A stretch of DNA of 64,000 nt from Variovorax paradoxus (GCF_022009635.1 NZ_CP091716.1:6690501-6754500), one strand, 5' to 3'; counted from the stretch's first letter, positions 9,566-18,408 are shown. The notes: generated from the letters alone by a model not told the origin. Numbers and translations: made by a program.

Positions 9566-11428
9566 CTAGGAGGCCGCGCGCGGCGCGCAGAGCGCGGCCA
9601 CGGCCTGGCTGAAATCGGCCAGCAGCTCGACCAGCGGCGGCTGGCCCTTCAGTTCCTCCCCGCCCGGCGCCATGATGGCCTTGAAGCTGCGCAGCAGCGC
9701 GACCGCATGCGCGGGCACGGCGCGGCCTTCGCGGTGGCTTTGCAGCAGCGCCTGGATGGCCGGGTTGTCGAGGTTCACGTAAAGCCGCGCCGACACGCTC
9801 GCGTCGATGCGCTGGGTGAACGCGCGCGCCAGGCTGAGCGCGGCGCCGGCCATGCGCTTCCGGGCCTCGTCGGTCTCCAGCCGCGCCTTCAACTGCGCCT
9901 CGCGGTCGGGCACGGCGATCAGCGGCAGCTCGGGCGACACGAAGCGCGCGGGCACCACCAGCTCGCCCCATGCGAGGTGTTCGCGCAGCCATGCGAGTTC
10001 GCTCTCGGGCAGGTCTTCGCCGCGGAACATGCGGGCGTTGCCGGCGGCGGTGCCGATCTCGATGAGCTGCACGCCGCGATCGCGCACCCACTGGCGCAGG
10101 AAGCCGGCCACGGCATAGCGGTCGCCGCGCGCCACGGGCACCTGCAGCGCGCGGAACAGCACGTCCTCGAAGCCGCCGCTCTGGCCCAGGCTCAGGTGGA
10201 TGCGGCCTTCGCGCACCAGGCTGCGCACCGGCAGGTCGCCCTGGCTGGTGGGCAGGCGCACGGCGTCGGCCAGCATGGTGAAGAGCTCGTCCTCGCACAG
10301 CGCGGCGCCCAGCAGCGCCTCGTTGTGGCGCGTGAGCAGGCGGCTCCAGGCCGGTGCCTGCGACTGCGAGAGGTCGGCCAGACCGCGGATCAGCGCGTCC
10401 TGGATATGGGCGCGCGTGGCCTGGTAGGCGGCGTCGCGCTGCAGATCTTCGCGGCTGGCGGTGGGCGTGAGCGCGTTCGACTCGATCACGCCGCCGATGA
10501 AGCCGGCCCACACCGGCAGCAGGTCGCGCGCCTCGTCGTCCAGCAGCATGCCGCGCACGTACACGCTCAGGTGGCGGTTGTCGCTGGTGCCGTAGGTGGC
10601 GCCGTCCTGCACCCACAGCAGGCCGCGCGCGTCGCTGTCGCCCTCGGGCTCCACGGGGATCACGCAGATGGGCTCGAAGTGCCGCTCCATGCGCGCCGCG
10701 AAGGCCATGCGCTGGCGCTGCAACACCGCGGGGTGCACCACCACGCCGTCGGCGGCGGCGCGCCACGGCGGCGCGTCGGCATTGACGCATTCGTCGTCGA
10801 ACCACAGCGGCTCGCGCAGCAGCGCGCAGTAGCGCCCCAGCACCTTCTTGAGCACGCCGGCCGAGCACAGGTGGTTGAAGTCGCTGCGCATCGCCAGATG
10901 GATCTCGGTGCCCACGGGCCGTGCGTCGATGGCCTGCACCGCGTAGCGCCGCCCGTCCGACGAGCGGTAGCGCCAGCCTTCGCCGGGCGACTGGAACGAA
11001 GTGCTGTTCACCAGCACCTGCTCGGCCACCACGAAGGCCGAGAGAAAGCCCAGCCCGAACAGGCCGATGAGCTCGTCGCTGCCGTCCTTGTCGGACGCGC
11101 GCAGCTGCCGCGTGTAGCCGTTGCCCAGCGTGGCGAGGTACCGGTGCAGTTCCTGCTCGGTCAGGCCCGAGCCGTTGTCGCGGATGACGAGGGTCTGCGC
11201 CGCCTCGTCGGCCAGCACGTCGATGCGGCCGGCCTCGGTGAACGACGGGTCTTCGAGGCGGCGGCGCGAGATGGAGTCATGCGCGTTCTGGATCAGCTCG
11301 CGGATGGCCACCACCGGCGTGGAATACAGGTGCTTGGCCAGCACGTCGAACAGGCCGTCCAGGTGCACCTGGGTGGTCTGCAGCGCCGGAGTCTGCGGGG
11401 GAAGGTCCGGCGGTGGAAAGTCCGACAT
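9566..11428 (-). CDS. Divergent Hsp90-like GHKL ATPase
   Basis: 620 aa, starting at ATG 11428, 8 bp after the MoxR stop. The N-terminal Bergerat ATP-binding fold is complete: N-box E44-L-I-Q-N48-A-H-D51, G1 box DNGSGL (84-89), G2 box GLFGLGFLSAF (122-132), and GTEIHL near 172. The order and spacing are those of HtpG, but the middle and C-terminal parts have diverged strongly from the true HtpG encoded 5 kb away. Hsp90-family proteins of about this size paired with a TPR gene occur in other bacteria. It is probably an ATP-driven chaperone or conformational switch for the MoxR/vWA/DUF5682 partners. The client is unknown. The presence of a second, clearly distinct Hsp90 gene argues against redundancy. 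Confidence 0.85.
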   Translation of the reverse strand: MSDFPPPDLPPQTPALQTTQVHLDGLFDVLAKHLYSTPVVAIRELIQNAHDSISRRRLEDPSFTEAGRIDVLADEAAQTLVIRDNGSGLTEQELHRYLATLGNGYTRQLRASDKDGSDELIGLFGLGFLSAFVVAEQVLVNSTSFQSPGEGWRYRSSDGRRYAVQAIDARPVGTEIHLAMRSDFNHLCSAGVLKKVLGRYCALLREPLWFDDECVNADAPPWRAAADGVVVHPAVLQRQRMAFAARMERHFEPICVIPVEPEGDSDARGLLWVQDGATYGTSDNRHLSVYVRGMLLDDEARDLLPVWAGFIGGVIESNALTPTASREDLQRDAAYQATRAHIQDALIRGLADLSQSQAPAWSRLLTRHNEALLGAALCEDELFTMLADAVRLPTSQGDLPVRSLVREGRIHLSLGQSGGFEDVLFRALQVPVARGDRYAVAGFLRQWVRDRGVQLIEIGTAAGNARMFRGEDLPESELAWLREHLAWGELVVPARFVSPELPLIAVPDREAQLKARLETDEARKRMAGAALSLARAFTQRIDASVSARLYVNLDNPAIQALLQSHREGRAVPAHAVALLRSFKAIMAPGGEELKGQPPLVELLADFSQAVAALCAPRAAS

Positions 11429-11436
11429 CGGCGCGC

Positions 11437-12516
11437 TCACAGCTGCTCGCGGCAGGCGCGGTACAGGTCCTTCCAGTCGCTGCGTTCCTTCACCACGGTC
11501 TCCAGGTACTCCTTCCACACCACCTGGTCCTGCACCGGGTCCTTGATGACGGCGCCGAGCAGGCCCGACGCCACGTCGGCCGAGCGCAGCACGCCGTCGC
11601 CGAAGTGGCCGGCCAGCGCCATGCCGCTGTTGATGACCGAGATGGCCTCGGCGGTGGAGAGCGTGGAGCTGGGCGACTTGATGCGCGTCTTGCCGTCCTC
11701 GGTCTGGCCGTTGCGCAGCTCGCGGAAGATCTGCACCACGCGGCGCACTTCCTGCAGCGCCGGCGGCTCGGCCGGCAGCGCAAGCGCGCGGCCCAGTTCG
11801 CCCACGCGCTTGACCACGATCTGCACTTCCTCTGCCTCGCTCGACGGCACCGGCAGCACCACGGTGTTGAAGCGGCGCTTGAGCGCGCTCGACAGCTCGT
11901 TCACGCCCTTGTCGCGGTTGTTGGCGGTGGCGATCACCGAGAAGCCGCGTACCGCCTGCACCTCGCTGCCGAGTTCGGGAATGGGCAGCGTCTTTTCGGA
12001 GAGCACGGTGATCAGCGTGTCCTGCACGTCGGCCGGGATGCGGGTGAGTTCCTCGACGCGCGCGATCTTGCCCAGGCGCATGGCGTGCACCAGCGGGCTG
12101 GGCACCAGCGCCTTGTCGGACGGGCCGTGGGCCAGCAGCTCGGCGTAGTTCCAGCCGTAGCGCAGCTGCTCTTCGCTGGTGCCGGCGGTGCCCTGGATCA
12201 GCATGGTGGAGTCGCCGCTCACGGCGGCGGCCAGATGCTCCGACACCCACGACTTGGCCGTGCCCGGCACGCCGTACAGCAGCAGCGCGCGGTCGGTCGC
12301 CAGCGTGGAGACCGCGATTTCCATCAGCCGCGAATTGCCGATGTACTTGGGGCTGACTTCGAAGCCGCTGGCGAGCTTGCCGCCCATCAGGTAGGTGAGC
12401 ACGGCCCAGGGCGAGAGCTTCCAGTTGGCGGGGCGCTGCCGGTCGTCGACCTTCTGTAGCGCATCGAGTTCTTCGGCGAATTGCTGTTCGGCATGCTGGC
12501 GCAGGACATTGCTCAT
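11437..12516 (-). CDS. MoxR-family AAA+ ATPase, YehL-like
   Basis: 359 aa. Walker A is GVPGTAKS (residues 82-89). The Walker B position reads ARVEELTR, with VEE at 154-156 in place of the usual LDE. Sensor 1 is VIATANN (194-200), and the arginine-finger region is LKRRF (212-216). Length and motifs match the YehL branch of MoxR ATPases, which remodel or insert cofactors into partners together with vWA proteins. It starts inside the stop of the DUF5691 gene (4-bp overlap 12513-12516), so the two are translationally coupled. It is followed by the Hsp90-like gene, an arrangement not seen in E. coli, where yehL is directly followed by yehM. Cytoplasmic; substrate unknown. Confidence 0.9.
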   Translation of the reverse strand: MSNVLRQHAEQQFAEELDALQKVDDRQRPANWKLSPWAVLTYLMGGKLASGFEVSPKYIGNSRLMEIAVSTLATDRALLLYGVPGTAKSWVSEHLAAAVSGDSTMLIQGTAGTSEEQLRYGWNYAELLAHGPSDKALVPSPLVHAMRLGKIARVEELTRIPADVQDTLITVLSEKTLPIPELGSEVQAVRGFSVIATANNRDKGVNELSSALKRRFNTVVLPVPSSEAEEVQIVVKRVGELGRALALPAEPPALQEVRRVVQIFRELRNGQTEDGKTRIKSPSSTLSTAEAISVINSGMALAGHFGDGVLRSADVASGLLGAVIKDPVQDQVVWKEYLETVVKERSDWKDLYRACREQL

Positions 12517-14048
12517 GGACGGCCTTGAGATGAAGAAGAAGATGAAAGGGTGAGGAACAGCTGGCGCGCGCGCACGATGCGCGCGGTGTCGGCCAGCGCG
12601 TTGGCGGTGCCGGGTGTTTCTTCGGCGGCGCGCGGCAGGTCGGCCAGCGCGGGCAGCGCCGAGGAATGCAGCAGCGCGGCGGCGCTGGTGAGCACCTGGC
12701 GCAGCATGTAGTCGTTGGCCAGGTCGCCGCGCACCACGCGCATGCGCAGCGCGGCGGCCAGCCTGGCGGACAGCTCGGCCGACGGCGTTTCGCCGGGCGC
12801 GCAGGCCTGGTCGGCAAAGCCCACCACGTCCTGCACGCCGTTGCCTTCGGCGCCGAGTTCAGCGAGCCAGTGGCGCTCGCGCCGCGCGCGCGGCAGCAGC
12901 GCGAGCAACTGGCCGACCCAGGCACGCTGGGCGCGCGGACGATCGAGCATGGCATCGCACCAGTCGTGGTCGGGCGCGGCGACGACGGCGTCGTTCCAGC
13001 CGCGCAGCAGCGCGTCTTTCCAGTCGCCAGCGGCGGCCCAGTCGAGCAGCGCGGCGGGCGTCATGCCGGTGCGCGCGGTCCACCACGACAGCGGTGCCTG
13101 GCGCACGAGCTGGTAGAGCCACCATGCGCGCTCGCCGAGGCCCTCGTGCGTGGGGCGCGCGGGGTCGATGGCGTCGTCCTTCCAGCGCGGGTCGGCGGCT
13201 TCGGGGGCATCGATGCGCCATGCGGCGCCGTCCTGCTTCAGCAGCGGGTCGAGGAAGGCCGCGATGCGCTGCGCGTGCGCGCTCTGCGGCAGGCGCTGCA
13301 GCAGTTCGACTGCCGCCTGGCGGACGTCGCGGGCGCGGTCCTTGAGCTGGGCGTCGATCAGCGTCTCGTCGTCGGGGCCGAGGTTCTCGGCGAGCGCGCC
13401 GAGCAGCGCGGCGCGGTCCTTGGCGGGGAGTTGCTGCAGCTCGGCGGCGAGGCGTTCGCGCGCGCCGGCCGGGTCGCCCTGGCGCTGTTCGCGCAGCACC
13501 GCAACGCGTTGGTCGAGGCTGCCTTCGTCCCAGCGCGTCCGCGCATCGGCCTGCTCGCTGGCGCCGACGGCGTAGCGCCAGTCGTCGTTGCGCGCGGCGA
13601 GCCAGAGGCCGCGTTCGCCGAGCGCGGGCGTCACGACGGGCCGCAGGTCGATGGCGCGGCGGCCGGCGTCGAGCGCCACGGGCAACAGGCTGTTCGGCAG
13701 GCGCAGGCCGGCGGCCGCGAGCGCTGCCAGGCCTTCGTGCTGCAGGCGCAGCGGGCCGCTCGACAGCGCATCGGCAATGGCGGCCTGCAGCGCGGGTTCC
13801 TTGAGTTCGGGGCGTTCGTCGTTGGCGGCGACGGGCGCGTCGGATGGCGGCAGGCTCGGCGCGACGAAGCCCGCGCGCCGGCCGACAGCGACGGCCCCCG
13901 CCATGCGCAGCAACTGGCCCTGTGCCTCGCCGCCTTGCAGCGCTTGCAGCAGTGCGGCGAATTCGCCGGCCATGCCTCCGGCCGGAGGCACGGGCTGGCG
14001 CGAGGTGCCGACGAGCGCAGCCTGCAGCAGTTGGTTCCAGTGGCTCAT
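12513..14048 (-). CDS. DUF5691 domain protein
   Basis: 511 aa, Ala/Leu/Arg-rich and almost entirely helical, with repeated elements such as RDVRQAAVELLQRLP that suggest HEAT-like packing. The N-terminus MSHWNQLLQAALVGTSR and the later RWKDDAIDPARP region are consistent with the DUF5691 family, which occurs in gene clusters with SWIM zinc-finger and MoxR proteins; placement leans on that context. It overlaps the MoxR start by 4 bp and follows the SWIM gene by 61 bp. A Ser-rich tail near residues 500-507 precedes the stop. No catalytic motif is visible, and a scaffold or target-recognition role is only a guess. Cytoplasmic, without signal or membrane segments. Confidence 0.75.
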   Translation of the reverse strand: MSHWNQLLQAALVGTSRQPVPPAGGMAGEFAALLQALQGGEAQGQLLRMAGAVAVGRRAGFVAPSLPPSDAPVAANDERPELKEPALQAAIADALSSGPLRLQHEGLAALAAAGLRLPNSLLPVALDAGRRAIDLRPVVTPALGERGLWLAARNDDWRYAVGASEQADARTRWDEGSLDQRVAVLREQRQGDPAGARERLAAELQQLPAKDRAALLGALAENLGPDDETLIDAQLKDRARDVRQAAVELLQRLPQSAHAQRIAAFLDPLLKQDGAAWRIDAPEAADPRWKDDAIDPARPTHEGLGERAWWLYQLVRQAPLSWWTARTGMTPAALLDWAAAGDWKDALLRGWNDAVVAAPDHDWCDAMLDRPRAQRAWVGQLLALLPRARRERHWLAELGAEGNGVQDVVGFADQACAPGETPSAELSARLAAALRMRVVRGDLANDYMLRQVLTSAAALLHSSALPALADLPRAAEETPGTANALADTARIVRARQLFLTLSSSSSSQGRP

Positions 14049-14109
14049 TCGATGACCTCCGTGCTTCGCACTGCGGTGCGAGCTTGCTTGGGGCGGCCCG
14101 GCGCTGCGC

Positions 14110-15462
14110 TCATATCCGCACTCCCGTCAGCGTCCAGACCGGCGCGCTGCCGACCGCCGCACCCGTCGGCCATGCGGTGAGCGGCGCGAACTGTTCGCCG
14201 TCCCATTCGCCGAACACTCGCAACGGCGCGCCGCCCGAATGGGCCAGCAGTTGCCAGGCTTCCTGCGCGGCGATCTGCATCGGCAGCGCCTGCGGCGCGC
14301 CGCCCAGGCGCAGCCACCAGCGCTCGCCGTCGCGGCTGGGCACGGCGTCGGGCCACACCATCGGCAGCAGCGGCTGCCAGGGGTTGGCGGCGATCTGCCG
14401 CGCCATGCGCTGCCATTCGTCATCGGGCGTGTCATTGGCGGGGGCAGCCGTGGCGGGCGCATCGGACGGCAGCTCGGCCACCAGCGCGCGCTGCGAGGCG
14501 TGGCCCGGATAGAAGCACAGCACCGCCGCGCGTTCGCTGCCGCTGACCCAGCCGGTCTCGAAGCCGCGGCCGCCGTGGGCGTAGTCGAGCAGCAGCGCGC
14601 GGCGCCCGCTCGCGCGGCCTTGCAGCCATACATGGCGCTCGACCAGCCGGGTGTCGCGCTCGTCGATGCACTGGCCCAGCACCAGCCAGTGGTCGCTCAC
14701 GCGTTCGCCCTCGGCGAGCAGCGCCTCGCGGTCCTGCGGCCAGCCGAGCGCGGTGCGCAGGTCGGCCAGCGTGGCAGGCGACAGCGATTCGCGGCGCGGC
14801 ACCGCATCGACGATCAGCTGCAGCCGCCCGAGCCGGTCGAGCAGCCGCGCGGGCCAACCCTCGCCCACGCCGATGAGTTCGGCCGCCTGCGTGATGCGCT
14901 GGCCGAGCCCCGGCGCCTGCGCGTCGACCATGCGCGCGGCCATCGCGCTCCAGGCTTGCTGCTGCTCGCTGCCGAGCGAGGCCAGGCCGCGCTGCGTCTG
15001 GTCGTCGAGCCAGCGCGCCAGTTCCTGCGTGCCGGCCTCGATGCGCTTCCAGCGCTGCGCGTCGCGCTTGGCGGCCGCGGCGGGATCGGGCGCGGCCGGC
15101 GGTTCGGCGGCGCGGGCTTCTTTCTTTTCGGCTTTCTCGCGGCGCGAGGCGAGCCATTCGGCCACCCACGGCGGCGGCTCGCCCTGCGTGAAGCTGGCTT
15201 CGCTCTGCGCGCGCAGCAGCATCAGCGCCAGGCCGTGCTTGCAGGGGAATTTGCGGCTCGGGCAGGAGCAGCGGAACACCGGGCCCGTGAGGTCGACCTG
15301 GGTCTGGTACGGCTTGCTGCCGCTGCCCTGGCATTCGCCCCACACGGCGGTGTCGGAGAACGCGAGCGTGGGCCACTTGGCCGGTGCGAGCAAACCCTTG
15401 GCGGCCTTGGCCGACGCATCGTCGGGGGCGAGCGCCAGGACGGCTTCTGTGCTGAGACTCAT
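14110..15462 (-). CDS. SWIM zinc-finger protein (YehQ-like), first gene of the MoxR operon
   Basis: 450 aa from ATG 15462, chosen because GAGGG lies about 8 nt upstream; the open frame extends 38 codons further but without a usable start signal. The SWIM motif C65-x-C67-x6-C74-x-H76 (FRCSCPSRKFPCKH) is intact, so the protein should bind one zinc. SWIM domains usually bind DNA or proteins. A charged Lys/Glu/Ala linker (about 106-135) joins it to a large C-terminal region containing ALLLDYAHGGRGFETGW. In E. coli a SWIM protein (YehQ) accompanies the MoxR protein YehL. Being promoter-proximal, it is likely the first cistron of the seven-gene operon. Confidence 0.85.
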   Translation of the reverse strand: MSLSTEAVLALAPDDASAKAAKGLLAPAKWPTLAFSDTAVWGECQGSGSKPYQTQVDLTGPVFRCSCPSRKFPCKHGLALMLLRAQSEASFTQGEPPPWVAEWLASRREKAEKKEARAAEPPAAPDPAAAAKRDAQRWKRIEAGTQELARWLDDQTQRGLASLGSEQQQAWSAMAARMVDAQAPGLGQRITQAAELIGVGEGWPARLLDRLGRLQLIVDAVPRRESLSPATLADLRTALGWPQDREALLAEGERVSDHWLVLGQCIDERDTRLVERHVWLQGRASGRRALLLDYAHGGRGFETGWVSGSERAAVLCFYPGHASQRALVAELPSDAPATAAPANDTPDDEWQRMARQIAANPWQPLLPMVWPDAVPSRDGERWWLRLGGAPQALPMQIAAQEAWQLLAHSGGAPLRVFGEWDGEQFAPLTAWPTGAAVGSAPVWTLTGVRI

Positions 15463-15514
15463 CGGGGCACCCTCGCGCCGGTCCGCGGCGCGGATGATTG
15501 AAAAGACGCGGCCA

Positions 15515-16126
15515 TCAGGGCGCGACGGGATTGCCCGGCGTGCCGGCCTCGCGGGCCGAGGCCGCCGCGGCCGCAACGGCCGGCGTGCGGTAGGTCACGT
15601 TCACCGCAGGCTCGGGCGGCGGGCGCGTGATCTTGAAGAGAGGCGGCCTGGCGGGCGCGGCAGGAGCCGTCGGAGCGGCGGCAGCCTGGGCCACGGGCGC
15701 GATCGGCGTGAAAGGCGCGGCAGGCGTCGAATACAGCACGGGAGCGGGCGTACCCGGCGCCGGCGTCACGGTGACCGCGGCCGGAGCCACGGTCGACGCC
15801 GGCACGACGGGCGCCGCGGCGGCCTTCGGGTCATAGAGCACCGCGCCCTTGCTGATCCCCGTGGCCACCGGCCCCACGCCGACACCGATGCCGGTCGAGC
15901 CCGACACCTGGCCGCCGTTGTTCACGGCCACGCCCGCGCCGAGCGGGCCGAAGCCGGTGTTGAGCCCGACCGAGAAATTGCCGTCCTTGGTGGCGCCGAG
16001 CCCCAACGAGAGCCCCGGCACCAGCGGAATGCCGATCTGGTAGTGAGAACAGCCGCCCATCAGGAGCAACAACAGCGCCGCCGGAACGGTGGCCGTTGCT
16101 GCTGCACGGATGCGCGGCCGTGCCAT
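15515..16126 (-). CDS. Gly/Pro/Ala-rich lipoprotein coupled to htpG
   Basis: 203 aa. The N-terminus has two arginines, a hydrophobic core and a lipobox ending LLMGGC, so it should be lipidated and anchored in the envelope. The first half of the mature part is Gly-rich with repeated short strands (GLGATKDGNFSVGLNTGFG), as in small beta proteins. The second half is Pro/Ala-rich and probably disordered. The ATG overlaps the htpG TGA by one base (TGATG), implying coupled translation and possible co-expression on heat shock. I do not recognise a family. A functional link to HtpG, a cytoplasmic protein, is not obvious. Confidence 0.75.
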   Translation of the reverse strand: MARPRIRAAATATVPAALLLLLMGGCSHYQIGIPLVPGLSLGLGATKDGNFSVGLNTGFGPLGAGVAVNNGGQVSGSTGIGVGVGPVATGISKGAVLYDPKAAAAPVVPASTVAPAAVTVTPAPGTPAPVLYSTPAAPFTPIAPVAQAAAAPTAPAAPARPPLFKITRPPPEPAVNVTYRTPAVAAAAASAREAGTPGNPVAP

Positions 16127-18162
16127 CACACCAGCAGCGCGTTGACGCGCCTCACGTAGGCCGCCGGATCGGCCGGCAGGCCGCCTTCGGCCAGCAGGGC
16201 CTGGTCGAACAGGATGTTCGCGAGGTCGTCGAAGTGCGACGAGCCTTCGAGCTTCTTCACCAGCGGATGCTCGGCGTTGACTTCGAGCACCGGCTTGAGC
16301 TCGGGCGCGGGCTGGCCGGCCTGCTTGAGCATGCGCGCGAGCTGCGTGCTCATGCCGCCGTCCTGCACCACGAGGCAGGCGGGCGAATCGACAAGGCGGG
16401 TGGTCACGCGCACGTCTTCGGCCTTGTCCTTGAGCGCTTCCTTGAGCTTTTCGAGCAGCGGCTTGAACGACTCGGCGGCTTCCTCGGCGGCCTTCTTCTC
16501 GGCTTCGTCCTGCAGCTTGCCGAGGTCGACCGCGCCCTTGGCCACGCTCTGCAGCGGGGTGCCGTCGAATTCGTTCAGGTAGTTCAGTGCCCACTCGTCG
16601 ACGCGGTCGGTCATGAGCAGCACCTCGATGCCCTTCTTCTTGAAGACTTCGAGCTGCGGGCTGTTCTTGGCAGCGGCCAGGGTGTCGGCCGTGATGTAGT
16701 AGATCGCGTCCTGGCCTTCCTTCATGCGTGCCTTGTAGTCCGCGAAGCTCACGCTCACCGCGTCGGTGGTGGTCGAGGCGTAGCGCAGCAGCTTGGCGAT
16801 GCGCTCGCGGTTGCCCATGTCCTCGCCCAGGCCTTCTTTCAGCACCGCGCCGAACTCGGCGTAGAACTTGGCGTACTTGCCCGATTCGTCGGCAGCCGCG
16901 GCGGCGGTTTCGGCGGCGGTGGGCGCGTTCTTGTCGACCACGTCGGTCACGGCTTCGGTCGGCTCCGGCGCCGGCACCGATTCGCCCGAGCCCACGTCGA
17001 TCTTGCCTTCGCCGCTTTCAGGGCCGGTCTTCTGCTTCTTCGCCAGGTCTTCGAGCATGCCGAGCACGCGCTTGGTGCTGCCTTCGCGGATCGCCTTCAC
17101 GTCGCGGCTTTCCTGCAGCAGCTCGCGGCTCACGTTCAGCGGCAGGTCGGCCGAGTCGATCACGCCCTTGACGAAGCGCAGGTAGCTGGGCAGCAGCGCC
17201 TCGGCGTCGTCCATGATGAAGACGCGCTTGACGTAGAGCTTGACGCCCGCGCTCTTGTCGCGGTTCCACAGGTCGAACGGGGCCTTGGCGGGGATGTAGA
17301 GCAGCTGCGTGTATTCGGTGCTGCCTTCCACGCGGTTGTGGCTCCAGGCGAGCGGCGCCTCGTAGTCGTGGCTGATGCTCTTGTAGAACTCTTCGTACTG
17401 CTCGGGGGTGATGTCCTTCTTGGGGCGGCTCCACAGGGCGTTGGCCTTGTTGACGGTTTCCCATTCGCCGGTCTTCACCATGTCGCCGGGCTGGTCGTTC
17501 TCGCCTTCCTTCCACTCTTCCTTTTCCATGAGGATGGGCAGGGAGATGTGGTCGGAGTACTTGCCGACGATCTGCTTGAGCTTCCAGGCGTTGAGGTATT
17601 CGTCGGCGTCGTCGCGCAGGTGCAGCGTGATGCTGGTGCCGCGCTCGGCGCGGGTGATGTCGGCCACCTCGAAGTCGCCGGCGCCGCCGCTGACCCAGCG
17701 CACGCCCTGGTCGGCCGGCAGGCCCGCGCGGCGCGATTCGACGCTGATCCTGTCCGCCACGATGAAGCCCGAATAGAAGCCCACGCCGAACTGGCCGATG
17801 AGCTGCGCGTCGGCCTTCTGGTCGCCGCTGAGCTTGCTCATGAAGTCCTTGGTGCCGCTCTTGGCGATGGTGCCGAGGTTGTCGATGGCTTCCTGGCGCG
17901 ACAGGCCGATGCCCTTGTCGGTGATGGTGATGGTGCGCGCGGCCTTGTCGAAGCTCAGGCGCACGTCGAGCTCGGACTGGCCTTCGTACAGCTCGGGGTG
18001 GTCGAGCGCCTCGAAGCGCAGCTTGTCGCATGCGTCCGATGCATTCGAGATCAGCTCGCGCAGGAAGATTTCCTTGTTCGAATAAAGCGCATGCGTGACG
18101 AGGTGCAGCAGTTGCGCGACTTCAGCCTGGAAGGGGAGTTTGGTATTGGAGGAATCAGCCAT
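16126..18162 (-). CDS. htpG: HtpG, bacterial Hsp90 chaperone
   Basis: 678 aa. All Hsp90 ATPase motifs are present: [29 protein letters not shown] and GTSITLHL, then a middle domain with [14 protein letters not shown] and a C-terminal dimerisation region. It is longer than E. coli HtpG (624 aa), mainly because of an inserted acidic, Ala/Pro-rich linker of about 50 residues (Lys/Gly start at [10 protein letters not shown], ending before [10 protein letters not shown]) in the middle domain. A sigma-32 type promoter lies 76-104 bp upstream. It refolds or holds client proteins in the cytoplasm. The downstream lipoprotein overlaps it by one base. Confidence 0.97.
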   Translation of the reverse strand: MADSSNTKLPFQAEVAQLLHLVTHALYSNKEIFLRELISNASDACDKLRFEALDHPELYEGQSELDVRLSFDKAARTITITDKGIGLSRQEAIDNLGTIAKSGTKDFMSKLSGDQKADAQLIGQFGVGFYSGFIVADRISVESRRAGLPADQGVRWVSGGAGDFEVADITRAERGTSITLHLRDDADEYLNAWKLKQIVGKYSDHISLPILMEKEEWKEGENDQPGDMVKTGEWETVNKANALWSRPKKDITPEQYEEFYKSISHDYEAPLAWSHNRVEGSTEYTQLLYIPAKAPFDLWNRDKSAGVKLYVKRVFIMDDAEALLPSYLRFVKGVIDSADLPLNVSRELLQESRDVKAIREGSTKRVLGMLEDLAKKQKTGPESGEGKIDVGSGESVPAPEPTEAVTDVVDKNAPTAAETAAAAADESGKYAKFYAEFGAVLKEGLGEDMGNRERIAKLLRYASTTTDAVSVSFADYKARMKEGQDAIYYITADTLAAAKNSPQLEVFKKKGIEVLLMTDRVDEWALNYLNEFDGTPLQSVAKGAVDLGKLQDEAEKKAAEEAAESFKPLLEKLKEALKDKAEDVRVTTRLVDSPACLVVQDGGMSTQLARMLKQAGQPAPELKPVLEVNAEHPLVKKLEGSSHFDDLANILFDQALLAEGGLPADPAAYVRRVNALLV

Positions 18163-18237
18163 GGAAAAAGAAATATCGGATCCAAAAAATTCTAAGTCGA
18201 TGCGGCGGCCGCAAGGTGACGGCGCGCCGACTTTCTC

Positions 18238-18266
18238 AAATGAGGAGGCCCTTCGACTTCATCAAG
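18238..18266 (-). promoter_or_regulatory. Sigma-32 heat-shock promoter of htpG
   Basis: On the minus strand the sequence reads CTTGATG (18266-18260), 14 nt, CCTCATTT (18245-18238). The sigma-32 consensus is CTTGAAA, 13-15 nt, CCCCATnT, so the -35 matches at 5 of 7 and the -10 differs at one fixed base with ideal spacing. The predicted start, near 18231, leaves a leader of about 70 nt before the htpG ATG at 18162. No other strong promoter is seen there. Heat induction of htpG by RpoH is well established in proteobacteria. Confidence 0.75.
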
Positions 18267-18358
18267 AAGCCGGCGAAATAGAAAGGCTTCATTTTGCGCA
18301 TTGCTGAAGAGCAAAAACCAACGCCGCCCTCTGAGAAAACCCTTCGAGACATGAAAAG

Positions 18359-18388
18359 TTACCATAGATGACATTTCTGAAATATCCT
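18359..18388 (+). promoter_or_regulatory. Probable sigma-70 promoter of the pilin/chaperone operon
   Basis: TTACCA (18359-18364), an 18-nt spacer and TATCCT (18383-18388) lie 56 bp upstream of the first ATG of the surface-structure operon, in a locally AT-richer stretch. Both hexamers are imperfect. The -10 overlaps the left arm of an 8-bp inverted repeat, so access may be controlled by a regulator. Confidence 0.4.
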
Positions 18389-18408
18389 GTTCCTCGATTC
18401 GGAACAGG
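18386..18408. repeat. Perfect 8-bp inverted repeat over the operon start region
   Basis: CCTGTTCC (18386-18393), 7-nt spacer, GGAACAGG (18401-18408). It lies on the predicted -10/+1 of the pilin-like operon and 35 bp before its first gene. It could be an operator for a dimeric regulator or a hairpin at the 5' end of the mRNA. No adjacent regulator gene is present. Confidence 0.6.

Noticed and set aside
16096..18195. Long plus-strand open frame antisense to htpG, and similar long antisense frames at 1047-2453, 5021-7219, 42833-46402 and 46924-49182
   Set aside because: They mirror real genes, carry no domain or signal, and are expected from strong third-position GC in this genome, which removes stops from complementary frames.
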